DNA of 47,844 nt from Actinomortierella ambigua. Taxonomy: Eukaryota > Mortierellomycota > Mortierellomycetes > Mortierellales > Mortierellaceae. Below the pieces are notes generated by a model. That model made no database searches, had not been told where the DNA came from, and saw nothing but the letters and a program-made list of their open reading frames with translations. The stretch spans positions 1 to 47,844 of the forward strand of contig JAAAJB010000253.1 of NCBI GenBank assembly GCA_016098155.1, in the 5' to 3' direction. Below, one piece after another: positions 1 through 14,905 of this stretch (the stretch's first letter is position 1; every line of letters begins with the position of its first letter). Position numbers and translations under genes: made by a program.

Positions 1-447
1 AGTGGTGCAGTGGTAATCCTGTGCTGGCATCCTTTTGCCTCACCCTTCCCACTCCACCTACATCCCATCTCCTAGATTTACCTCGTCGGATTGATGCGTG
101 TTAGATAAAGGCCTGTTCGTAGACTCTTGCTGTTATTATGGCCTAAAAGACGACCTTCCACCCCCCTCTACCAATTTCACCACCCAAGTCTCCTACCGTT
201 GGTGTATCTCGGTATCCTCAACGAGCGAGTCTAGTCGGGTTCTCATCAGCTTTGTGCAGCCGATTTGGCTCCACAAAGGTTGGTCGAGCAATCTCCGGCG
301 CTATGCAGCCACATTTTCTCATTCAGGGCATTTCCACGCCATACCCTTAAGCAGGGCAAATCTGTGGATTCTTTGGATGCTCTACCCTCCCAAAGGGAGA
401 GCCTCCACTTGCTCCTCTACGCAAAACCTAACTACACTCATAACATA
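1..447. other. Upstream region of LSM3, no gene seen
   Basis: This stretch ends at the LSM3 start codon and should carry its promoter and 5' UTR. It has pyrimidine-rich runs but no reading frame that resembles a known protein on either strand. A gene cut by the left window edge cannot be excluded, because only the first few hundred bases are visible. Confidence 0.5.
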
Positions 448-1473
448 ATGGAGGATCACGCACCGTTGGAGGGACCCGGCATTGAGGAGCCTTTGGATTT
501 GGTCAAGCTGTCATTGGACGAGCGCATCTACGTCAAGTTACGAGGCGATCGCGAATTGCGAGGAAAGCTTCATGTAAGAAGAAACTGGTTTTATGTCTTT
601 CCCATGTTTTTTGCTGTTCTGTGTTTTTTTTAATGGTCCTCTGACTTGTAGAGCATTGCACTTCCCATGGTTCTTTTTCCTTGGGCATAGGCTTATGACG
701 GTCATTTGAACATGGTGCTTGGCGATGTTGAAGAGACCATCACAGTGGTGGACGTGAATGAGGACACGATGGAGGAGGTCGTTCGTGTAAGTGGTCAAGG
801 CTTAACCTACTATCCCATAAAGTCTTCGCCTACCTGCGTACAATTTCGCCCTCTACCTCCCTCCCCCCGCTCTCTCTTTACACCTATTTCAGGGAAGGTA
901 GCCAAAGATCAGGTTGACATTTCTCGGAGGAAGAAGATACCAACGGAGCGCTATATCTCGAAGCGTGGATATGGAGTCGATCTACAAGCAATGGGCGCGT
1001 GTCGCGCTCAAAAGAACTGGATGCGTAGCCCAAATAAGCAGGATCAGGATACGAGGAGAGAATGAGTCATTGATCGCTTTGCGTATTGGCGACGCTACTG
1101 TCTCTACCTCGTTTTTTTCTTTTGGGCGCGCAAAACCGATTGTGGACTTGCACACACTTTTCAGGCCGTAATATCTTGAAGACAAGGATCATGGAGAGAT
1201 GAAGAGAAAAGTGATCGCTAATGCAAGATCTGCGTATGGATGTGTGTTTTCTTTGTGTATAGACTGTTCGGCGAAACTGCGAGATGCTCTTTGTCCGTGG
1301 CGACGGTGTCATCCTGGTAAGTTTTCTACTGCTTATTGCTTGATGAATAGTGTTCTCGATTACATCTTTGAAGCCTAGGGAATCAAATAGACCGCGTCTT
1401 CTTACGCATCATACTTCAATGGTTATCTTTCTTGCTCATAATCTAGGTTTCTCCACCATCACGTTCAGCATAA
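448..1473 (+). CDS. LSM3: U6 snRNA-associated Sm-like protein LSm3
   Basis: LSm3 is a subunit of the LSm2-8 ring, which binds the U6 snRNA 3' end in the nucleus, and of the LSm1-7 ring, which acts in cytoplasmic mRNA decapping. My model has four exons: 448-573, 691-786, 1263-1316 and 1447-1473, all phase 0, giving 100 residues, the usual length for the family. The Sm1 motif is seen as [20 protein letters not shown] followed by [15 protein letters not shown]. The Sm2 motif is seen as [11 protein letters not shown]. The protein ends SPPSRSA. The third intron position is set by the short 8-codon last exon after an atctag acceptor. The second intron, 476 bases, is long for this window, and no extra exon is needed in it because the spliced protein aligns without a gap to the family. 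Identity is secure; splice sites are well supported by phase. Confidence 0.93.
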
Positions 1474-1745
1474 AGGAGTTAAGAATGTCCAACACAAACA
1501 GCATTTTCTATGACAGTCTACAGAAAATATCATGGCGTCAGCAATTGTACAGTTTTGTTTTACAACATCCACCAGCTTTAACACACAGCCTTTGATTTGT
1601 GCATGAATATGTTTGTCATATGTTGGATAAATGCAAAGGAAAATTACTCTTACAAATGGAGTACTGCAATCGATTGGAGTGCAGGAGAGAGGGGTGGAGA
1701 TAGAGATTCAAAATGGTTTATTTTGAGTGGAGTGGATATTTTGGA

Positions 1746-4823
<3,078 letters not shown>

Positions 4824-5376
4824 GTCTTGCTGCTGCTGCTGCTGCTGCTGAACAAGAGGGTACCCACTGGGGTGCAAAGATGGCAAAAGAGCTTGGATTC
4901 GACTTGTCGAGGGATTGAGCAACCACCGTCGTAGAGAATTCAATTGAGGGAAATGTGTCTTGGAAGTTGCGCTGTCTGAACAGGCGTGATCAGGCAGACT
5001 GAGGAAATAATGTCCAAGAAAGAGTCGATGCAAAGGAGGGATGCAGGTGTGCAGACTGCGTCTGTGCTGGAGGGTTGCTTTGGTCCTCTTTTTGTTTGTG
5101 TATGACTGAGGGTGTGATGGAAGGTAGGTGGTGTGTAGGAGGATGGGCAGTCAGCTCAGTGCTGGCTGGAGTGGGCAGGAGACACAGAAGGGTGCGACAG
5201 GCACAGGAAAGCAACGTACAGTACTGTACACTGTACCTTCAAAGCCCCCTCCCACCACCACCCCCCCCGCACCCACACATATATTCGTTCAGCATTGGCC
5301 TTCTCTTTGGACTTGTGCCCCTCTTCCACATTCTCATTGCATCCACTTTGCCTCGCAGTTGCACTTGCTCCATCCC
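4824..5376. promoter_or_regulatory. Divergent promoter region between GCN5 and the 118-residue gene
   Basis: This 553-base gap separates two divergently read genes. It contains a (CTG)n run at about 4829-4852. On the minus strand that run reads as an eight-Gln tract in frame with GCN5 if translation starts at 5033 instead of 4823. No clear TATA element was picked out. The rest is C-rich, including a C run near 5262-5271. Confidence 0.45.
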
Positions 5377-6241
5377 ATGCCCGCCGGTGACAGGTACTGC
5401 CGGGATCTCCATCGCCATGATGAAAAAGTGCCTGTTCTGTCTTGCACGGACATTCATGTTCTCCACCTACCGCGATGCTTTCACTCAGGGACCACCAAGT
5501 CTGTGTTGACACTCCGGCCATCCTTTCTATCGCCATCTCCTCATAGAAAACAATCGACAGGGGCTGCTGCCTCGCGCCGCAAAGGATCCAACCGTACGTC
5601 TTTTTCTCCATCCTTCTCTCTCATCCTCTCTCTTTGACCCAGTGCCAATATCGTTTATCGTGTGTCATACATATTTCTCATTCTCCATATCAATGTGATT
5701 TGTTTTTGTAGCCTCTGTGGCCCCTGGACTGAAGGTCGGCACCAAGGAGGAGCACACGCCTGTCAACAACTTCAATTCGCAGGAGGTTTCCAATTACTTT
5801 AGTCGCAGTAAGTGGAGTATTTTCAAAGTTGGTTTCGTGGGACCTTTGGACGGAGTTGATCGTAGGCTGGCTCATGCTGATACTGAATGTTGTTTCTTTC
5901 TTTCTTTCTTGGTTTGACGTAGCATGGAGTGCAACTTTGGACGCGTATCAGCAAGCAAGCACTGGTGCACCTGGTAAGGATATATGAGCAATATCAACTT
6001 TTTTTTTTTTGTTGAAAGAATCGCAAGTCAGACATGGTCCCAGATGGTTGTTCTTCAGTAGCTCACAGACCACCCACTCCATCTCCTAACCATAGGCATG
6101 GGCAAACCTGAAATGTACAAAGGATCAGAGACGATGGCATGGGGAAACAAGAGCGGTCCCGCTTGGGGCAAGAAGGGCACGACTAGTACTGGAGCCGACT
6201 TTCTGGGCGAGCTGAAGACAAAGGCTTCCACTTTGGCGTAA
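5377..6241 (+). CDS. Unrecognised small protein, five exons
   Basis: I do not recognise this protein. The phase-consistent model is 5377-5393, 5547-5593, 5712-5807, 5923-5973 and 6096-6241, giving 118 residues. The last three exons are the most secure: each junction has a good GT/AG pair and the reading frame stays open across all of them. Visible parts are a basic, Ser-rich N-terminus (ASRRKGSNP), a central segment with NNFNSQEVSNYFSRTWSAT that looks helical, and a Gly/Lys/Trp-rich tail with MAWGNKSGPAWGKKG before a closing ADFLGELKTKAS. No signal peptide or membrane segment is evident. The first exon is only 17 bases and is tentative; an alternative start at 5417 exists. It runs divergently from GCN5. 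Confidence 0.6.
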
Positions 6242-7043
6242 TACGAGACTTTCGGTAGAACTTCACATGTCTGTGGGGTGTTTTCTCTCTCTCAATTAGC
6301 GTTCGGGTGTCGAACAACCTACGCGTGTATTTTTCTTTCTTTGTTCTTTTCTTTTCTTTTTCTCCATCTTCATCCCGTAGAAGACGAGGGTTGTATTCTA
6401 ACAATGTATCTGGCGGTTCAACAGTCAATGTGGAGATTACCGTTGACTCTTGTTCCTGTTCTGATCTTACCTCAGCGCGAAGTTGAACCGCGTCATGGTG
6501 TGTGATAAGCTGTTGTCATGCGTGCTTGTTGTACAGAACAAAAAAACAATGTAGGAAAATCAAAGTGGAGCTCTACCTCCTCCCCTTTCCTTCTACAAGA
6601 TGTGCTCTCATTCATTTTTGAATTACGTTTAGGGTCTGGGCAGGGTCCCATCGAGCAGACACGACCAACATTCCTGCTACGAGAAGGCCTAAAAAGGAGG
6701 GCAGGGTACAGGGGGTGAAAAAGCAGAGTACCACGAGGACGTTTGTTAGTTGGTGTGTTGACAACAGCACCCCCTGGGGATATGATACTTATTATTGTTG
6801 GGACATCAAAGAAGGGTCCAAACTCATTTATTTTATATAACGCCTTTTTTTTTCTTCTTTTTTTTTTCTTTCCTTCTCGTGGTCTCGAGTTCACTCTCTT
6901 TCTCACTCATTCATCTCATTCGGATTGCATTCATTCCTGCTCCTTCCTTCTCTCCTTCCTCCATCGGACAGCAGCAAACAGACAAAGAAAAAAAATCTCT
7001 CGGACCTCGCTATTTTTATTATATAATCACTACTTGTATCTCA
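6242..7043. other. Intergenic region upstream of the NTF2-like gene
   Basis: This 802-base gap holds the 3' UTR of the small upstream gene and the promoter and 5' UTR of the next one. It has long pyrimidine runs at 6846-6877 and 6940-6965, common upstream of start codons in this window. No protein-like frame is seen on either strand. Confidence 0.5.
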
Positions 7044-8694
7044 ATGATGACTGTAGAGTCCAACACTACCCTCTGGGAATCCTTCCGCGCAGACCCAACA
7101 GGAGAGCACTATCTGCCAGAGTCGCATATTGTCTTCTTGCCGACAGGTGCCGGTGCACCCAACGAGTTCCTCATCCGCAGGTTTTTCCAGTCTGGCGCGT
7201 ACTCGCACCCGCAGAGGCTCAGCGTGAAAGAAACGGTCATCCACCGCACCGTCGGCGTGTCGTCGGCCGTTGACGAAGTTGAGGCCACAGTCAAGTTTGT
7301 CAATGGCAATGGAGGATGGCTCTTGCCAGGAATCGAACCTCACTTCCTCGAGGACGTTGAGGTGACCTTCCCCATGGTATGGCCTCTAGCGGATTCTTTC
7401 TTTGTGTATTTCTTTAGTACGCTGCATGCATGTTGTGAGGTTGTTGCAGTTCTCTTCCCGCGCAAAATGGGGTGGTTGACTGGTGGTGAGAACGAAAGGT
7501 GGTCGGAGAACTTCCACCCCCACCAAGTTCCCTTCATTTGTAAGGGCTCACGAGCAACACAACTCATTTTATTCATGTGCCTGAACTCTGTTGAGTCTGT
7601 TCTCCCACACGCCATTCATACGTACCCACACACATAATAACGCGCGATATATTATCATCGCCCATATTATCCTTTCGGTGTGTTGCTCACCTCTCATTTA
7701 TCGCGACGTATTGATCTTTCTTTTCTTTGTCTACTCCAGGTTATCTGCGCTTCCATTGAGCGAGGCAAGATCGAGAGCGTCCGCTACATGTGGGATAATG
7801 CCGCCGTATTGAAGATGACACGCTTGCTCGGTTCGCGCCACTCCTGGCCAATTGTCGCAGAAGTCCAAGTCGACGCCCTGCGTGCGCCATCTCGCTTCCG
7901 TCTCAATCCTTACGGCGATCCTATCGGAGTCTCTAACAGCACTCACATCAAGTCAAACGTAAGTCTACGAAGAAGGAGTCTGCGTCTTACTTTGAACACC
8001 ATCCTTCATGGATAGTGCGGCTGAGCATCTCCCCCCTCCCTCCACTTACCACCTTCTGCTTTCTCTCGTCTTTCTCTTCAGATTTCGTCCATCTTTAACG
8101 CGACTCCTCCTTTGGAGCCATCGCCTTCCATTCGATCGGCTGTGGCGTCTCCAGATACGTCGACGCCTTCGTCGCCACCTCGGAAGGGTCACTCAGCTCT
8201 GACATCGACGGCGTTTGACCACCTAAAGCACGCGCCATCGCCTTTCCTTGAACATGAAGCGAACCGCCGACTCGGATCCACAGCGCTATCCTGGTCCTCC
8301 TCTTCGCCACCTTCTTCATCTTCCTCCTCTCCCCCGTCTGCATCCTCCTGGGCAGCCACCTCCATGCTCTATTCGCCGACTTCGTCGTCTTCGATGACGA
8401 CCTCGCCTGTTCCGCGCCAGGGCGCGCATCGAGGCCAGGTCATGGACTTTGACGACCAGCGAGGAGCACGCTCCACTAGTCCCTCCTCACAACAGCACCA
8501 GTCACAGCACCAACACCAGCACCACCAGCACCACCAACACGTCGTCGCAGACTCGTCTCGTGTCAAGAAAGGTCACTCAGCGTTGACATCCCAGATCAAC
8601 TTTGGCGCTCCTCCACCCGAGCCAGCACCTCGCCCGTTCCGGAAGGTGGCCGACAACATCTTTGGCCATTTGATCCAACAACAGGAGGAGTCAG

Positions 8695-8725
<31 letters not shown>

Positions 8726-9167
8726 ACAGCAGCAAGCCTTTGGCCGTCCAACCCAGGTCTCCCCTCCACCATCACCCCTTCCTCCTCTCCAACTGCCATC
8801 CGAGACACCTACTGCGACGACATATGATACACCAGAGCGGCCTACAGAAACACAGGAGGAGGACGAGGAGGAGGAGGCTGTAACAACGACAGACGGCCCG
8901 GTGGGCAGCAGTAGCCAGCTGGAACAGCAAGTCGAGGCGCTTCGCATCGACGACGGGGCTACTTTGGACACACCGGCTCCAAGAGCCGAGTCGCCCACGA
9001 TGACGACAACGACACCACCACTCGAGTCTTCAGGTGCTCGGTCCCCTCCTTTGATAGCACTCTCCTCTCCCCCTTCTTCGAGCAACGCGGCTACCTCTGA
9101 TACGGGGTCGGCGACCGTGACTCGGAAGGTACATCCAAATTATCGCTCACAAATTTCCTTTGGCTAA
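7044..9167 (+). CDS. NTF2/SnoaL-like fold protein with repeated KGHSALTS-type motifs
   Basis: The model has three exons, 7044-7376, 7740-7958 and 8082-9167, phase 0 throughout, 545 residues. A second ATG follows directly at 7047. Residues about 1-180 resemble a fungal family with an NTF2/SnoaL-like fold: a helical start, then WLLPGIEPHFLEDVEVTFP, a strand-like VICASIERGKIESV and RYMWDNAAVLKMTRLLG. This assignment is from pattern memory and is moderate. The remaining 365 residues are disordered, rich in Ser, Pro, Gln and His, with a polyQ run coded at about 8694-8735. Within the disorder short motifs recur: RKGHSALTS at about 218, KKGHSALTSQINFG at about 345, RKVADNIFG at about 370, and the C-terminus RSQISFG. 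They look like copies of one linear motif. No enzyme function should be assumed; NTF2-like folds serve both binding and catalysis. Confidence 0.78.
8694..8735 (+). repeat. CAG/CAA tract coding polyglutamine
   Basis: Mixed CAG and CAA codons give about 13 glutamines in a row within the disordered tail of the NTF2-like protein. The CAA interruptions would be expected to slow repeat expansion. Confidence 0.85.
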
Positions 9168-9417
9168 ACATGAAAATGGAATCATCGATAGGGGAGGAAT
9201 ACAAAACAACCTCCCCCCCAATCGCACTCCTCCCCCTTCACTCCTCTTCATCCTCTTCACTCCTTACACCAACTCACTCCCCCCTTTCCACCAACTCAAA
9301 AAAAAAGTGCAGTAAATAACGACCATTACTTTATTTTAAAAGGTTCTCTATTGAAGCTTTTTTCCACAACCCATCCATTTTTTTCTTTCTTTCTGGGGAG
9401 CGTTCATGGTTGATTTG

Positions 9418-11153
9418 TTACAAGAACTTGCGAAGGACGAGCGACACCAGAATACCACCGAGACCAACAATCAAAGCATCCAGCCAAAGTGGGATCTGGT
9501 TACCGGCTTGCCTTGCCAGTGCTGGTGGTGCTGGCGGTGGCGGTGATTGAGCGTGTGTCTGCTGCCGCAGCTGTTGCTGTTGTTGTTGTTGTTGTGATGA
9601 TGATGATGATGGTGGTGGTGAGTGATATTGTGTGGGTCTTGAGGTAGATGGTGCCGCTGGCTGGTGTGTTTGCGTCGACAACGTGGACCGAGTGCGTAGA
9701 ACCGAGGCTTCTGCCACTGGCGATGAATGAGCAGCGCTGAGGCCCTGAGGCGACTCTGTTCCAGCCAGTGTCTCTCTTTGCACGTCGAGTGCTGTTGTTG
9801 TCTTGGGCTCTGTGGGCTGAGTAGCCGACACCATCGTCGTTGGATCGACACGTGTCACATTTTCCTTGCTTCCCTCGCCCTCCTTATCCTTCTCAGCAGG
9901 TTCTGTCGGTAATGCTTGAGCAGGAGGAGCTACGGCTTCCTGTTGTTGTTCAAGCGGCTGCTGTTGCTGCTGCTGCGGCTGCTGCTCTGCCGGTGGTGTC
10001 GCCGCCTTCTTATCCGCTTCGTATCCAAATGAAAAGTCGGCCTTCTCGCTTTCCTTCAGTTGAGCCTTAACAGCCTCTTCCGGTGCGATATTGGGCAAGA
10101 TCTCCACGTTCTCTGTGTTGCATGTCCTGCACGCCCATGTCTTGGATCTAAAAGAGGGTCGGACCAAGCGCGATATAGAGTCAAAGAAAAAAAAAAGAAA
10201 AGAGACCATCCATGGTTAATTGACCATGAAAGATCCAGATGACACTCTCCTTCTCCATTACCGACGACCACTTACTTGATAGCCAAAGCCTTCCGGGCTT
10301 CAACACTGGTATCAAGTCCTCCAATCGCACCCTTCGATTCAGTCGGAAGGAACCCGATCACGGCGACCAGCACGGTGCGGATTCCCCATGCTGGCTGCCA
10401 GTACTCGGGGTGGTACCCAGTGATACTCAAGCACACCTTCTTATTGAGCTCGAATCGTCCATTAGGCTACCAAGTCAATGTACACAAAGAAAAAAAAAAG
10501 GTTTAGCATTAGTTGAAAACATGGAAACACAGTCATCTAGCTTGTTCAAATGCGTCTAGAAATAGTGTCGCTATCATCTTACTGTCAAGAACATGAGACT
10601 AGGTGGGGCAAATGGGTAGTTGTTGGGCAGCAGGATACGTCCATGGTACAGGCCGCCCTCAAATTCGGTGCCTTCTGGTCCTCGAATTGTAAAGTGCCAC
10701 TCAAAGATGTCGGACTTGAAGAGAGAAGAAAGATATAAGATTCCATCAGTGCATTGATAGTTACGTTGTCTCCCCAATGGGCCCTTTGTTGCCCAGATTG
10801 CCCTCTCATCACTAATCAGCAGCACACTATCCCACTTTCTTATCTCGAAATGCATGATTTTTCTTCTGACTTGTTCTTGCCTTTCTGTCTCTCAATCCTT
10901 CTTACCTCGAGTGGACTAGCGGCAAAGTCGGTCGAGGGTTCCCGAGCAAGCTCCCGTGCTTCCTGCATGATTCGCTTGACAGCTGTAGGGCAGAGAGAGG
11001 GAGAGGGGCGAGAGAAAGGTCCGCTGGTTAGGGTTCCAGACGAGATAGAAGCAAATGTTCGCCACGCATGCCCTTTTTTTTTCTTCATTGCATTTGACAC
11101 GCACAAGAGCTCTTCATGTTGTACTGAGCCGAGATGCCATTGAGTGAAGCCAT
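9418..11153 (-). CDS. UBC6: ER membrane-anchored ubiquitin-conjugating enzyme E2 (UBC6 / UBE2J type)
   Basis: This E2 charges ubiquitin for ER-associated degradation. The model has five exons: 11153-11105, 10982-10906, 10714-10583, 10466-10276 and 10147-9418, with closing phases, 392 residues. The UBC fold covers about residues 10-150. The family-specific block IFEWHFTIRGPEGTEFEGG is followed by YHGRILLPNNYPFAPP. The catalytic Cys is in NKKVCLSITGYHPE at about residue 98, in the non-canonical UBC6/J setting without the HPN motif. WQPAWGIRT and a small CRTC motif follow. A Gln/Pro/Thr-rich linker leads to a C-terminal hydrophobic segment (IPLWLDALIVGLGGILVSLV) and RKFL, fitting a tail anchor with the E2 domain in the cytosol. 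The start is set by the MASLNGISAQYN context and by good phase into exon 2. A TATATAA-like sequence at about 11319-11327 lies on the minus strand 165-175 bases upstream. Orthology is secure. Confidence 0.92.
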
Positions 11154-11999
11154 GGCGAAAGGAGGGAGTAAGTGTTGTCCTGAGTGGTTGCTAAGCGGGT
11201 GGTGGATGGGGGTGGGGAGGGGAAGGAGAAAGAAGGTTGATGGGACATGGGGTGAGCTCTGTGGAAGAAGAGGGGCTGCCCCGTCAGAAGTCACAATTCT
11301 TGTCTCCCTTCCACGAATTATATAACTGGTGTGGTTCAAAGGGTATGGACAAGCAGAGTATGGTCGCTGAAAACTGAAATTAATGGTGAAGCTGAGAAGA
11401 CAATGCTCGAGGCCTTCCATGGGTTACTACTTCAAGATAGAGTGCTGTTTCTAAGGCGGCAGAAAACTATCTTAACGCGACGATTATGAGCTTGACGGAT
11501 TATCGGTTATTGGCGGCGAAATGTCCAAGACGAGATGGCTATCCTGATCATGGTGCTTCAATAGTGCGAAAGGCAGATACACCGAGGTTTGCTTTCCAAG
11601 CTTCAGAGACGGTGTATACCCCGTATTTCCAAAGTTCCAGCCAGTGCCAGAAAAGAGCATTTTCACGGCGGTGACTTCAGCAATCACTAGGGAATGGTGG
11701 GAACAACTTGCAGCAGCGTGAGCGTAAGGCGGGGATGGCATCCCTCTCCCGGGTCGTCCGATACTCCCTCACGCTACCACTCTTTTCGCACATCTGCCCC
11801 TGATAACGATTCTCGACCTGTGCGCCCATCTCCGGAGCTCAGCCAACAAAAGTGGAGTATTGGGCAATCAAGGGCGCCTTGTGGCCTCGGCGCTCGATCA
11901 CATGGAGTTGGCAAAACCGACAACATCCATGCATCCAAAACTGTTTTATTCAACCTTCTATTTTGTTTTTCCTTTTTCTTTTCTTTTACATTCTCTCCA
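11154..11999. other. Intergenic region between two minus-strand genes
   Basis: This 846-base stretch lies between the RVS167-like stop codon and the UBC6 start. It should hold the UBC6 promoter, including the TATATAA-like element near 11320, and the 3' UTR of the upstream neighbour. Open frames here are short and show no family resemblance, so I call no gene. Confidence 0.5.
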
Positions 12000-14562
12000 T
12001 TAGATTTCTTGGACATAATTGCCTGGGAACACGCCTTGCCTGCCATTCAGACGACCTGTCCACCAGTCATCCGCATTCGCCGTGCGTTCCACAATCTCAA
12101 TCTTGTCGTCTTTCCTGAACGACAAGTCGCCTTCCTCCTGCGCATCATAATCATACAGCGCCAACACATACTTGACCCCCAGTCGCTTGGGCACCGGTGG
12201 TGGTGGGCGCTTGCCCGCAATCGCTGCCTTGCTCGCGGCAAGTGCAGAGGCGGCGGCCGCTTGACCTGCTGCTGCGCCTGCTCTCGTCGCTGCCTGGTTC
12301 ACGGTTGCGTTCCATTTCGACTGGTACGAAGAATGGCTGCTAGCACCACCAGTACTCGTGCCTGCGGTCGCCGAAGTGTAGGCTGGTGGAGGCGACACCG
12401 ATGCCGCTGGTGGCACAGGGGCCATTGGAGGAGCTACAGGAGCCTTTTGCCAGGGCTTGAGTCCGCTCGTGGTGGACGAGACCGAGTTGCTGCGCCATGG
12501 CTGGGACTGGGCCGGTGGTGGCTGTGGATGATGGGGTAGTGGTTGGTGCACGGGCCCTGGTGATCCTGTAGGACTATGTCCATTTCCAGCTGCCGCGCCT
12601 GGACGTCCATACTTGCTCTGGTAGCCTGAGAAAAGAAATCAAAATCATGCCAGATTAACACCAATCATATCGGTTCCTCTTATCAAGAACAATATTGTCC
12701 CAATGAAAACACGCCTGGATCAAAGCTGTTAGACATACTGGAAACCGCCGATTTCTTCGTGATGGTCTCGACAGCATCCACGACACCCGCGGTGTCATGC
12801 TTCCTTGCCTCGTATCCTTGAAGAACATCCATGGTCAGATCAAAGTATCCAGTTTTGGACAAGGGTTCGATGCGGTCCAGCAGGATGGTGAAGATACGAA
12901 GCTGAAGGTAGTAGAACGCGTAAAAGATGGGCTCCATCAACTGTGTACGGTAGTAGAAGAATCCTGGCAGCTGCTCGATTAACAAGCCATTAAGTCCCTG
13001 GTAATCTGCTGTAGCGACCTCCAGTTGCGACTCGAGCTAAAAAAAAAAATATGAAGAAAAAAGCAAAGGGAAGACAAAGTTTAAGTGCATATATTCTTTT
13101 GGTGATCTTCTGGCAATACTCCTTGCGATTCGATCTCGAAAGTAGAGTAGTACCTTGTAGATCTGCTTTTCGTCGCTGAGAGAGCGCTCTTTCTTATCCT
13201 GCAGCTTTTTCAGCGCGATCCTGTGGCGGTCATAGTCGATTAGTTTATGTTCGCGCTTGGTGATCGTCTTGCGGATCATTTTCATCATATTCTGCATCTC
13301 ATTCAAAGGTGCAACGATCGTGCCGTCCAGTTTGTCCTAGTGAAAGGGAATCCCAGAGAGAGAGAGAGAGGGCTATATTAGTATCACGGAAGTGAACACT
13401 CTGATGCCTCAAGCAACCGACTAACATGAAGCAAAAAGAAAAGGTCCCATTTTTATCCAACATACAACTTCAGGAAGCAAGAGATCGCGGATCTCACGCA
13501 TGACAGCCTGAAAGTCGTCGACAGCCTTGACGGCCTCCGGGGCTGTCTGGGTGCGACGAGGAGTGACATCGCCTGCGGGAGCACCGAGGGTTGGGTCGTA
13601 GATTTCCGCCAGGACGATGCCAAACTCTGCCTCGTGGTTCAACATGGCTATCATAAAAAAAAAAAGAAACAAAAGGGTGGGGGTGATCCGATCAGCGTAC
13701 AAGTTTACTTTTGTCCAGCCCTTTTTCAATGCCAAAAGGGGTCTTCGTTTCCTACAATAAATCAGGGCGAATGGATGAGTGGCTACAAGGCATTCTCAAC
13801 ACTCCTTATCGTACATACCAGTGACACTGTCGCGGAACTTTGCAACATCCGTGACCAGAGCGGTTGTGGCAGTCTCACAGGCGGCAAACTTGTTAGCCAA
13901 CTCCTGGAACTCAGGATCCTTCGTTTCTATATTCAAAATGATGTTGTGAATCGAAGGAAAGAGAGAAGTTAGTGTCTTTTTGTAGGAGGAGAGTAGGTGC
14001 GCAAAAAAAAAAAAAAATGATGTCAATGAACACCGATTGGCGCTCCTCTTGTCGGGCTGTTGTCTACAGTGCATGTCGGGCGAAAGTATACAGGTGCAAA
14101 GTGTGCTATTCTTCTTCTTGCGATAGCCTTTAACGAGTTGAGCGGTGCGGCATACCTTCCTCGCCCACCCCTTCTTCCCGCAACCACAATTTGCCAGGTT
14201 TAATGGTAGAACTCCTGCGAGGGGAGAGAGGGAGAGAGAGAGGGGGGTTGCGCTGCGAAAGGAGGAGCGAAATGAACCGAGCCATATAAAGTACAGCGAG
14301 ATATATACGTCCAAGCTACCTACCATCGCGGAGACCAGTCTTTGTGGAGAGAGTATGAGGCAGGCGCGAGACCGCCTTTGTGAAGCCTTTCCTGTGTTGT
14401 CGAGAACAGAGATAGGTGTCAGCACTGCATCTGGTGGCTATACTCTATACTGGTTCATGGTTGATTGGAGATGCATTGGCCATTTTTGTCTGATGGCAAG
14501 GAAAGAAGAGAGAGAGAGATGGATGCCAAGAACTTGCAGTGAAGCCACACCTACCAGCTCAT
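12000..14562 (-). CDS. RVS167: Amphiphysin-like BAR-SH3 protein (RVS167 / hob1 type)
   Basis: RVS167-type proteins bend and pinch membranes at endocytic sites with actin patches. The model has seven exons: 14562-14555, 14391-14324, 13926-13819, 13647-13466, 13336-13154, 13036-12739 and 12625-12000, all phases closing, 490 residues. The first exon is only 8 bases and reads MSW across the junction; KGFTKAVSRLPHTL then matches the start of fungal amphiphysins. The BAR domain covers about residues 5-250, with AKFRDSVTGAMLNHEAEFG, LDGTIVAPLNEMQ and KLIDYDRHRIALKKLQDKK. A Pro/Ala-rich linker follows. A C-terminal SH3 domain at about 433-490 carries ALYDYDAQEEGDLSF, the DDWWTGRLNG tryptophan pair and GVFPGNYV. 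The BAR-linker-SH3 order separates it from the RVS161 type, which has no SH3. It is read divergently from the BET2 fragment. Confidence 0.92.
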
Positions 14563-14905
14563 TCCGGTTAGGAGACTGAGAAAGAGGGTGTGGTGGAGAG
14601 AGACAGGGAGAGGAGAGAAAGAAAAGGGGAGAGAATAGGTGAGTGTGTAGGTGAGTGTGTGTGTGAGTGAGTGAATGTGTGGGGTGTGTTCTGTCCAAAG
14701 CAACGCAGACGGTTGAGGAGAGAAAAAAGAGTGTTTCGTTGTTACCCGCCACTTGAGACCTTGTTCATGGAATAAAAAGAAACCTGTTCGACGCCCGCCT
14801 CCCCGCCGCCCCGCTGTGACGTGCAATTCGCCTTGTGAAATACCTCGCTTTCACGCGCGTTGGAATGCTTGCTCGACACTTTCTCCTTCTCCCTCTCACA
14901 TTGCA
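14563..14905. promoter_or_regulatory. Divergent promoter region, RVS167-like and BET2 fragment
   Basis: This 343-base gap contains a GT-rich microsatellite at about 14640-14692 (GAGTGTGTAGGTGAGTGTG type) and a purine-rich run at 14579-14636. It would drive both flanking genes. No specific binding site could be assigned. Confidence 0.45.

Noticed and set aside
1..31. GTGGTGCAGTGGTAATCC resembling the 5' half of a tRNA
   Set aside because: No pairing 3' acceptor strand, anticodon arm or T arm follows within 100 bases.
7377..7637. Continuation of the first exon of the NTF2-like gene past 7376
   Set aside because: A good gtatgg donor follows at 7377, and the next exon restores the expected VICASIERGKI strand in phase. 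The read-through sequence is not protein-like.
11694..12539. Long plus-strand frame opposite the RVS167-like last exon
   Set aside because: Its right half is the complement of the Pro/Ala-rich and SH3 coding sequence, and its left half has no family resemblance.
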